A stretch of 64,000 nt of DNA. Source: Neoceratodus forsteri (lineage: Eukaryota; Chordata; Ceratodontiformes; Ceratodontidae). Both the position numbers and the translations under genes were made by a program. The notes below the pieces were generated by a model. It made no database searches, was not told the DNA's origin, and worked only from the letters and a program-made list of their open reading frames with translations. Positions within the stretch are counted from its first letter, which is position 1; every line of letters starts with the position of its first letter. Where the stretch lies: assembly GCA_016271365.2 (NCBI GenBank), contig CM028129.1, positions 461,418,501 through 461,482,500 on the forward strand. The letters are read 5' to 3'. Below are positions 55,544 through 64,000 of this stretch, piece by piece.

Positions 55544-58500
55544 TTGATAATGGTGTCCACTTTCACTGCGGTTCTCCATCTTCTTCTTCCTCACTCACCC
55601 ACTCCCTTCTCCTCAAATCTCCCAACCTCCTCGCCAGCCCCTTCAAACCCCCATAAGCTCCACTTTCTAATACTCACTCTCCTCTTGCTCTCCGCAGGGG
55701 ATATCCACCCTAACCCAGGCCTTATTGCCCCTAGCTCCTCTGGTACTTCCTCTTCTACTACCTCCCCCTGCTCTCTTCTCTAAGCCCTCCCAAAGGCCTT
55801 AACAATCCTACATCTAAACACCCACAGCTTGTTGCAAAAAATAGACCAGAATCAGACCATGGTGTGCGCTCTAAAACCAGACATTATAATCATCTCAGAA
55901 ACATGGCTAAAGAGTACTATCCCTGACCACGCGGTCTCCATTCCTGGCTACTCACTGCTAAGGCAGGACCGTGCTGGCAGGGGTAGTGGTGTGGCCATTT
56001 ATGTCCTAGCCTCCATCCAATATTCCATCATCTACTCATCCTCAAATCCTGAGACCCATAATACCCTAGCTATCCATGTAACCCTCCCCTTCACTCTTCC
56101 AATCTTCATAGCCAGCATTTACTGCCTTTCAAATGTCCATCCTTTGATTGTGCTAGACCTCCTAACCTCCATCATCCTAGGTGACTTCAATATAAATTGG
56201 CTGTCACCTAAAACTTCCAAAACTGAAAATGAAATCACAGCCCTAAACCTCTCCCAATTTATTTCCAAACCCACCTGCTCAAACCACAAAACACAACAAC
56301 ACTCCATACTCAAATGTGCCCTTACCTCCCACCCCACTGCGTCATCAACTCTGGCATCCTCCCTGATGCTCTCAGTGACATAACCTAATAGTCATAGTTA
56401 GGAAAGTCCACAGAACTAAATCACCACACAAAATCATACACCTACACTCTTTCAGGTCTCTTGACCTTGAACCTCTCCTGAGTAACTTTGCCACTTCCAA
56501 CTGGTTCCTCCTAACCTCCTTTCCCTCAGTTGATAGGGCCCTTGCCTGCTTAAAAAAAATCTTTCTTGTAAATTGGATGCCTTTGCCCCACTCAAACAAA
56601 CCAGAGTCAGAGGTAACCACTTACCTTGGAGAACCCCCAAACTTCCGGCCTGTCTCAGGGATAGAGATTGAGCCTGGAAGTGTCATAAAGCTACCCAGCA
56701 TCCTAATGGCCTCGCAAACTACTGCATGGTCCAATGTGCTTGCACCAGGGCTACAAGGTTAGCCAAGTCCGAATATTTTGAATCTGCCTTCATCACCAAC
56801 ATAAATTCCCCTTCAAAGTTCTGGGAGGTGATCCACATCCTATTAACCCCCTCATCTTGCCCACCCCTCCAGTACTTAAAGTAAATAGCTGGCTAGTGTC
56901 TGACCCACCAGCCATAGCTGCGACATTTAACTCCTACTATATCTCCTGCACCACTGAACTACCGAAATCCCTCCCCTTCTACCCATCACCCTCCACACCC
57001 TCTACTGGTGTGCCCCCTGCACCTCTTTCCCACCTCCCCTTCTCTTTCGCTACTGTAACCCCAAATGATGCCCTAAGTGTCTACCTCATCATCAGCCCCT
57101 CTAAAGGTGATTCCCCCCCTCTAAAGGTGATTCCCCTGATGGTCTCAACCAAAAATTCCTCTCTCTCTCTCTCCACTTCCGCCATTGCCTACCCCCTCTC
57201 AATAATCCTAAATCTCTCATTATCCACTGCCTCAGTCCCCTCTTCATGGAAACATGGAGTGGTCCTCCCTCTACTCAAGGGGTGAGCCCTCATTGCCTGG
57301 CAACTGTCACCCCATTTCTCTCCTCACTACCCTTGTCAAGCTTCAGGAACACTTGTCCTCTCCCAGCTCACCTCTTTTCTATCTGACACCTCCTTTTTCA
57401 CCCCTTTCCAGTCAGGTTTCAGGTAAAACCACTCAACCACCACCTCTCTTCTACGGCTCACAGACTCCGTCCTAACTGGGATGGACAATGGCCAAATGAC
57501 CTCTGCCATTTTTGTCGACCTAGCCAAGACCTTCAACACCGTCTCTCACTCCCTTCTCCTTGACTCACTCCCGGCAGCTGGCCTATTTCACTCTGCCACA
57601 AACCGGTTCAAGGCCTACCTTATTGCAGAACCCAATCAGTTAAGATCTTGGATGCCACTTCCCTTCCCCTCTCGATTAGCACTGAGTCCTCAGGGCTCTG
57701 AATTAGCCCCTCCTATTCTTCATCTTCTTAAATGATCTTCCCTCTGTTTGCTCCCCCTCCTCTGCTATACATATGTATGCAGATGATACAGTCCTGTATG
57801 CATCTGGCTCCTGTCCTGCTGAGGTTACAACCAGCCTACAGCAAGACTTCAACAAGCTTCAGCTCTGGTTTGCTAACCATCAACTTTCCCTCAATGCCAA
57901 GAAGACTGTCTCCATGACCTTTGGCACTAGGCAGAGACTCTCTAGGCTTCCCTCCCTACCCACTTTCCACACCCGTGATGGGACTTTACCTGAGGACACA
58001 TTCTCCTTCAGGTACTTAGGTGTTTGGTTGGAGTAACACCTAAACTTCTCTGGACATATTGAGGCCATCCAGAAAAAAACTGCGCCCCAAGCTTGGTGCC
58101 CTGTTTAGGAACTGTAGTTGCATCCCTCCTATGGCTAGGAATGAACTTTTATTCAGAAGATGATACTGACCATTTTTGACTACTGTGACGTAGTCTATGG
58201 TGCTGCCCCTAAGTCCTCCCTGGCCAGACTGGACACCCTCTTCAATTCCTTCTGCCATTTTGCCCTGGTTGCTCCCCCTCACACCCACCACTCTGATCTT
58301 TAACGAGTCCTATCCTTCTCCTCTCTTACAAATAGGCAACTCTCCCATTGTGCTAAACTCACCTCCAAGCACTGGTTGGGTGAGCTTCCTTCCTACCTCA
58401 CCTCCTTCTTTATAACAATCCCCCCATCCTCCCATTCCCTTAGATCAACGACTCCCACACCGTAAGTAGTCCCCTGAATCTACCCTAATCCAGTCAATCC

Positions 58501-58640
58501 GGTTACTCTCACCACCTCCCAAAAATTTGGAATTCCTTCCCCCCTCAAATCCGGCACTCATCATCTGTCTACTCCATCAGCTGTGCCCTCAATAATTACC
58601 TTCACCTAGCTGATCTTGCCATGTCCCTCCCAAATTCCCT
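55544..58640 (+). pseudogene. Rex1/L2-type endonuclease and reverse transcriptase, broken
   Basis: Order on the plus strand: a hydrophobic leader (LHFLILTLLLLSAGDIHPNPG), the endonuclease at 55829-56383 (KPDIIIISETWLKSTIPDHA, then SGVAIYVL and ILGDFNINWLS), and an early reverse-transcriptase region at 56857-57285. Palm motifs follow: NYRPIS-like near 57310, FVDLAKTFNTVSHSLLLDSL near 57515, PQGSELAPPIL near 57690 and YADDTVLYASG at 57773, then FNKLQLWFANHQLSLNAKKT near 57855. The C-terminal block IWNSFPP near 58525 and LHLADLAMSLPNSL near 58605 closes it. Many frame changes. Part of the endonuclease near 56145 appears deleted. Confidence 0.82.
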
Positions 58641-58939
58641 CCTCTAAGCCCTGGATAAACCCTACCCCTCTACCTTCACCTTCATTTTATCCTGTCCATC
58701 CACACCCCCCACATTTCTAGCTCTCCTCCCCTTCCCCCAAATTGCTCCCCCTTGCTGGTCTCCCTTGATCTCTCACAGAATGTAAGGGACCCTAAATGCT
58801 CCCCATGGGTCCATGCATCCTGATGGACTATTGATTAGGCCCCATCCCCTCCAAAGGTGTGAATTATCTCCCCCTCAAGGGTTCAATTCTCCCTCTCTCC
58901 CTCTCATATCACTCTTTTAATTCCTATGTACTAACCTTC

Positions 58940-59893
58940 TCTAACCCCCTGACAAGGTACGCTGCATCCTGAAGTTTCCTCCCTTGGATTAGTTCCTATT
59001 CCCCCTCCTAGCATTAAAGTCACACCTCCTCCTTCTCTTTCTCCTCCCTCTTTAAATCCCTACAGCCTTATCTCCCTTTTTGTCTAGCCCCATAGCCCCC
59101 TTGCAGGGTTCCCCACATCCTGAAGGGGTCTCTCTGGGACACTGCCTATCCCCTTCTCTCTGGTCCCCCAGTCCCCTTGCAGGGTTCCTCGCATCCTGAA
59201 GAGGTCTCCAGGGACATGACTCTTCCCCCTCCCCCACCTCACCCTTTCCTCTCCTTCCCCCTTTTCTTTCATGTAAGCACATGTTTACTCATGAACCCAG
59301 ACACTTACTATTGTCCTCACGTTCTACATACTATGTTGCAATACTTTTAACACTAATTTGTAACACCTGCCTTACAACTGTATGTTAATGTTGATCTTGT
59401 AACTTAGATGTAACATGAACAAGACTCTTCCCCTCCCCCCTCACCCTTCCCTCTGCTTTCCCCCTTCCCTTTCAAGTAAGCACTTATTTACTTGTCTTAG
59501 CACTTATTGTCCACTCTTTATACCTATTATGCTCAGGTGGCCCCACTTGACTGCCCCAACGGCAAAACACCTGAAATGACCACAGTGATAGTTGCTGTAA
59601 TGGTCCATGTCCATGTTTCGCCTTCCCCGGTGTTCAGCCCCTCCCCGGACCAACTCTGACTTAGGTTGAATCCTAAGATCTGGGAGGTGCAGGGGTATGG
59701 GGCACAGACCCAAGAGAAAACACTGGGCTTGGGTGGCACAATACCTGCATTGGTTTTGTCGTCACTGTGCGGAGGTCGGCAGGTTACTGTCGACCTCACT
59801 TGTCTTCATTATGCTCCAACACTGTTGTAACATTGTTTGTAACACCTGCCTTACAACTATATGTTAATGTTGATCTTGTAACTTGAATGTTTA
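58940..59893 (+). repeat. Tandem and dispersed duplications in LINE 3' untranslated region
   Basis: A unit with TTGCAGGGTTCC and CATCCTGAAG occurs at 59101 and 59177 (period 76), with a diverged copy near 58950. A longer unit (CTTCCCCCTCCC through AAGCAC to TAACACCTGCCTTACAACT and TGTTGATCTTGTAACTT) occurs at about 59222-59413 and again at about 59430-59893; the second copy is interrupted by the 273-bp insertion. Without the insertion the long unit has a period near 205 bp. Confidence 0.75.
59535..59807. mobile_element. 273-bp insertion with 9-bp duplication, family unknown
   Basis: Flanked by ATTATGCTC at 59526-59534 and 59808-59816. The uninterrupted sister copy of the host repeat (about 59328-59340) shows that the LINE lacked this segment. 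It starts AGGTGGCCCCACTTG and ends CTCACTTGTCTTC, with a partial inverted resemblance (AGGTGG...CACTT versus AAGTGAGG...). No coding sequence or A-tail was seen. It may be a SINE or a small DNA transposon. Confidence 0.65.
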
Positions 59894-60261
59894 ATGTCTG
59901 ACTCCTATTGTACCCCTTCCCCAGGTCGCACCGGGAGACAAGCGACATGTTGCTCAATGTGTCTTCCTGGTGAAACATTTTAATAAATAAATAAAAAATA
60001 AATAAGTATGTTGTCTGTCTGTCTATCTATCTCTGTATTATACTTTATCTTGTCATTAAACATTGCTTGATGGTTTATAATATTTTGATATCGAGACCCT
60101 GAGTCTCTTATGGCAGCAAAAGTGCCCCTCTGTTGTTCTTGGGGTGCTTTCCTGTTTGCAGTTTTTGTATCTTAAAAATGCACATAGATAGCCTCTTTCA
60201 GGCATAACAGACTATCTAGTCACCATATACACATGTTAAAGAGCAGCTATTGCACTCTTTA

Positions 60262-61710
60262 GCATATTTCCCCTCATGAAGCACAAAGAACCCTTACCTG
60301 TCCCTAAAGTCAGTCCTATTAATCTTTTCTTAAGTGCTCCATTTTAGGAAGGGAAAGGATCATATTTTTGCTCCGAGGAGCCCCGCGGCACCAATCCCTT
60401 CCACTTCCTTGTACCTCTGTACAGTGCACTCCACCCCGATCTGCCCCAGTGCTATCACATTTTGTGACATCAGTAAATGAAAAGCAGGGGGGCGCACACT
60501 TATAGACATGAATGGGGGCTGTTATTTAAAGTTATATTTCAGTACTTTAGATGGCCGATTCAGAAGAATCTGGCCACCACTTAACTAACAAGGTCCTTGT
60601 TGGTTAAGTGGTGTCACTATTATTCCAAGTGCCATAGAGTTCTGAAATTAACTTTAAATAACAAGCCCCCATTCATGTCTCAAACATCATCACGTGCTCT
60701 TCCATATGGATGTCACAAAACTGAGCACAGTGGAACAGAGGTGGATGCGTGGGGCGGAGTTCACTGTGCAGAGGTACAAGAGAAGTGGAAGGATCATGCA
60801 TGGGGTTCCTCGGAGCAAAAATATGATCCTTTCTCTTTCTAAAATGGAGACATACAGAGTTAGTCTTTGCTGTATTGGTCTTTGTAAGAATAGATCCAGA
60901 AGCAAATGATTTGATACCTTTTACTGGACAAACATAGATGTACCAAAAAGAACAAAGTGCTTTAGCTTTCAGACCAATCTAGTCCTTCCTCAGAAGCTTA
61001 ATGACAGTTATTTAGAAAATCCCATACTTTTAGCACTCAGATCATGCAGAAAAAAAACAGAAAAAATTCCCCTTGGTTTAAAATACTCATTTAAAAAATA
61101 ACACAAGACACATCAGAGAAGCTGAAAAGTGCAAGTTGAGCTTCAGCTGAAAAGGCCTAAAGGTCAGATGTGTTTAAAGCATAACAACATGCAGGGAGCA
61201 TGCTACACATAAATTAAAATGACTTAGAGATGCCTTCGGAGTGAGATAAGAACATCTGGAGGATAGAGCTGTATAGCCCAATCATGAGTCAAAAAGCACT
61301 CAGATTAAAGACATACTAAAATGTGCATGTTGTTATGCTCTAACCACATCTGACCTTTAGACCTTTTCAGCTGAGGCTGAACTGGTACTTTCCAGCTTCT
61401 CTGATGTGTCTTGTGTTATTTTTTAATGAATTTTTTAAATCAATGGGAATTTTTTTTTTAGGCATGATCTGGGTGTTAAAAGTATGGGATTTTCTAAATA
61501 ACTATCATTAAGCTTCTGAGGAAGGACTGGGTTGGTCCAAAAGCTAAAGCACTTTGTTATTTTTGTTACATCTATGTTGGTCCAATAAAAGGTATCAAAT
61601 CATTTGCTTCTGGATCTCTTCCTAAAATGGGGCACTTAAGCAAAAAAAGATTAAAAGGTTTGGATTTCGGGGCAGGTAAGGGTTCTTTGTGCTTCTTGAG
61701 GGGACAACAG
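60262..61710. repeat. Foldback element, arms about 400 bp, one arm interrupted
   Basis: 60262-60352 pairs with 61616-61705 as an inverted repeat (GCACAAAGAACC at 60281 against GGTTCTTTGTGC at 61681-61692), and 60893-61200 pairs with 61326-61616 (GATCCAGAAGC at 60893 against its complement ending at 61616). The two arm segments have pairing sums of 121973 and 122509, differing by 536, so about 536 bp (about 60353-60888) were inserted into the left arm. The loop is about 61201-61325. No coding capacity. This could be a palindromic MITE or an inverted duplication of another repeat. Confidence 0.8.
60337..60849. repeat. 513-bp palindrome inserted in the foldback arm
   Basis: CTCCATTTTAGGAAGGGAAA at 60337 is the inverted complement of the sequence ending AAAATGGAG at 60849. 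The centre is a near-perfect hairpin, CCACTTAACTAACAAGG next to CCTTGTTGGTTAAGTGG (60577-60611). Pairing holds over most of the arms (for example GAATGGGGGCT near 60509 against AGCCCCCATTC near 60663). No coding capacity. Confidence 0.82.
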
Positions 61711-61989
61711 AAACAGTTGCTCGTTAAGATGTGTTTTTTTGTGTATGGTTTCTCATGATTTATGAAAAAATAAAACACTTTGTGGTAATAGTCCAGTGAC
61801 TCTTCTGTACATACATAACAGTACTGAGAAAACAAGGATGGGATTACAGCTGGATGGTTCCCTACATAACTGCTTCACAGACTACAGTGTCCATAATGCC
61901 ACCTCACCCGCCCTGTCTAAATTCCTTCAGCTGGCTGTACCATAATTCTAGCTCAGGTCAGCCAATTTGCATCCCCTCCTTGTCCCTAA

Positions 61990-62140
61990 AATGTGTACAC
62001 TGTCAGGTGATCTCACCTTTCCTGTCTGTGCCCCTAGATTCTGGAATACCCTACCTGCACCATTCAGATGTACTCCCACCCATCCCATGTTTAAGAGCTC
62101 CCTCTGGTTGCACCTGAAGTCTGCCTCAGCCTGTTACTCT
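61990..62140 (+). mobile_element. LINE C-terminal fragment
   Basis: The plus strand encodes LSVPAPRFWNTLPAPFRC, then PMFKSSLWLHLKSA, the C-terminal block (APRLWNSLP...FKxxLK) found after the reverse transcriptase of L2/Rex1-group LINEs. The rest of that element is not visible between this and the foldback. Confidence 0.6.
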
Positions 62141-62285
62141 CCTTAGGCTGCCTAGTATCTCCAACCCTGGTTAGGACACGGGTGTGCAACATCCACTTCC
62201 TTGGTCCCTTGGCCCTACCCCCTCTAAGCTCTAATAGGGGAACTATCTACTCTTACATGCCCTGCACTTCAGCACTTACCATCCT

Positions 62286-64000
62286 TTCACAGAAACATAG
62301 ACTTTGATGGCAGATAAGGAGCGCTTGGTCCACCCACTCTGCCCATTTCCCTACCTAGTGGATAAGCTGCAGATCCTAGTTAACCAGCAGCCTACTTCTT
62401 TCTACCCCAACCAGAATTGCCTTATATCTGTCACATGCATTCTTGAATTCCCCCACTGTTTTTGACCCCACGACGTCCTATTCCTAACCCCACCAGAATT
62501 GCCTTATGTCTGTCCCATGCATTCTTGAATTCCCCACTGTTTCTGACTCCCGACCTCCTCAGGAAGGCCATTCCATCCATCCACCCTCTCCATGAAACAA
62601 TACTTCCTCATATTGCCTGAGCCACCCCCTCATCTTCTAATTGTGCCCCCTTGTTCTTGCACATCTCTTTTTCTGAAAGATGCTACCCTCTTGGACTTTG
62701 TTGATTCCCGTCAGGAACTTGAAAGTTTCTATTATGTCCTCCCCCCTCCTTTCCTCGAGGGCATACATATTAAGCTCCTGTAGTCTTTCTTCATACGGCT
62801 TCTGGTGCAGACCCTGCACCATTTTAGTTGCCCTCTTCTGGACTGTCTCCATTATGTCTTTGCAGAGATGGGGTCTCCAGAACTTCACGCAGTACTCCAG
62901 ATGGGGTCTTACCAACTGTCTGTACAGAAGGATAACAACATCCTGTTTTCTTCTGGTGATGCTTCTCCCTATTCATCCCAGTATACCCCCAGCCCTCCTT
63001 ACTGCCTCTCACATTGCTTGCTTACCTTTAGGTCTTGTGATATGACTACCCCAAGTCCATTTTTCATATTTGTTGTTATTAGTACCTCCCTCCCCTATTG
63101 TGACCTCTTCCCCTGAGTTTTGTTTCCTAGGTGCATTACTTTGCACTTCTTTGCATTAAATTTAACCTGCCATACTTTTGACCATTCCTCCAACCTTGCC
63201 AAGTCCCTTCTCATCCTTTTCACCCCCCTTTGTGTAACAATTCTGTTGTAGATCTTTGTGCAGTCTGCAAAGAGGCATACTTTTCCTTCCAGTCCCTCTG
63301 TAATGTCACTTATAAAGATATTAAAAAGGACCAGTCCCAGTATTGAACCCTGTGGTACCCCACTAGTAACCCCCCTTTCTTCAGAGTGGATTCCATTTAC
63401 TATTACACTCTATGTCCTGTTGTACAGCCAGTTTTTTTACCCCAGGCTACCACCCTGGGACCCACTTCCAGGCTGGCTAACTTGTTTATTAATTTTTTGT
63501 TTGGGAGTATGTCAAATGCCTTCCTAAATTATGGGTAGGCCATGTCCAACACCCTTCCCTGGTCTACTACTTTGGTCTCCCAGTCAAAAATATCTATTAG
63601 ATTCATCTGACATGACCTTCCAGCTGTGAATCCAGGCTGCCTTGGATCCTGTGCCCCGCTGGCCTCTAGGTACTCAACAATTCTTTCTTTCAGAAGTGAT
63701 TCCATCATTTTCTCTACTACTGAACTCAAACTAACAGGTGTGTAGTTTCCTACCTCTGCTTTGTTCCCATTTTTCTGCAGGGGAATCACATCCACCCTCT
63801 TCCAGTCCTCAGGTACCATACCATCCTCACATGATTTGTTAAAAATGGTAGTCAGTGGTGTCACTAGTTCTCCCCCTTAGATCTTTTAGAATTCTGGGGT
63901 GAATCCCATCAGGTCCCGTTGCTTTGTCCACCTTCAGTTTTAGGAGTTCTTTTGAACCCTTTCTTCTGTGAATGGACTGGTATCTACCCCCCTATCCAGA
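62286..64000 (-). mobile_element. CR1 LINE, 3' part, continues beyond the window
   Basis: Minus-strand CR1 with its 3' end near 62286 (TTTGATGGCAGATAAGGAGC on the plus strand) and a reverse transcriptase in pieces: 63864-63529 (TTIFNKSCEDGMVPEDWKRV, GFTAGRSCQMNLIDIFDWET) and 62915-62637 (VRPHLEYCVKFWRPHLCKDI, EGSIFQKKR). It is the same family as 50060-54710 but with more lesions. The 5' part is outside the window. Confidence 0.86.
62409..62575 (-). repeat. 82-bp tandem duplication in CR1 3' region
   Basis: CCAGAATTGCCTTAT with the following CATGCATTCTTGAATTC and CACTGTTT occurs at 62411 and again at 62493. The related CR1 near 50170-50240 has one copy, so this is a local duplication in the end of ORF2. 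Confidence 0.8.

Larger units (their letters stand above)
55541..60005 (+). mobile_element. Rex1/L2-type LINE, plus strand
   Basis: A C/T-rich plus-strand LINE with one ORF (endonuclease and reverse transcriptase) and a long 3' untranslated region that ends in an AATAAATAAATAAAA-type tail at about 59979-60005. The leader LLLSAGDIHPNPGL near 55690 and the block YADDTVLYASG are typical of Rex1/L2-group elements. The exact 5' end is unclear (possibly about 55200). The 3' untranslated region contains tandem duplications and a 273-bp insertion (59535-59807). Confidence 0.8.

Noticed and set aside
1..64000. CRISPR arrays, bacterial operons, promoters or ribosome binding sites
   Set aside because: The tandem repeats lack the short-repeat/unique-spacer pattern, and the sequence is eukaryotic with spliced transposon genes.

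Overview
This is vertebrate-type genomic DNA with no recognisable host gene. Everything I could identify is transposable-element sequence, much of it nested. The families point to a tetrapod with a repeat-rich genome: an L1/Tx1-type LINE, CR1 LINEs with an esterase-type ORF1, a Rex1/L2-type LINE, and Tigger, Harbinger and hAT DNA transposons. An amphibian is my best guess, but that is inference and I cannot name the species. Nearly all coding regions carry stops or frameshifts.

Layout. 1-6609: an L1/Tx1-type LINE on the minus strand, its 3' end outside the window. 6610-10745: a plus-strand CR1/L2-type LINE split by a 2.4-kb Tigger (6763-9195, TA duplicated). 10760-11140: another CR1 reverse-transcriptase piece. 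11217-18496: Harbinger copy 1. About 18520-24190: a decayed LINE on the minus strand of uncertain clade. 24191-26185: nothing recognised. 26190-28610: a CR1 on the plus strand split by a non-autonomous hAT (26633-28160). 29138-29571 and 45348-46490: the two halves of a minus-strand LINE, separated by a large hAT (29580-45339) that itself contains Harbinger copy 2 (30406-38000). A SINE-like retroposon (45577-46157) also lies in that LINE. 46488-46850: a 60-bp minisatellite. 47872-49903: a second non-autonomous hAT. 50060-54710: a nearly full-length CR1 on the minus strand. 55541-60005: a Rex1/L2-type LINE on the plus strand. 60262-61710: a foldback element with a second palindrome inserted in one arm. 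62286-64000: another CR1, running off the end.

The most interesting content is in the two DNA transposons. The Harbinger family has the usual DDE transposase (gene A) and Myb/SANT-like protein (gene B), and also a third, spliced gene with a different SANT-like domain and a helical tail (gene C). The exon layout of genes A and C recurs in both copies. The transposase has a small intron exactly at its second catalytic Asp motif. The hAT has, besides its BED/hATC transposase, a convergent second gene encoding a BED finger, a proline-rich stretch and a coiled coil. Neither accessory gene is part of the usual textbook layout of its superfamily.

Insertion order can be read from the nesting: the minus-strand LINE is oldest, the hAT landed in its FADD catalytic codons, and Harbinger copy 2 landed later in the hAT.
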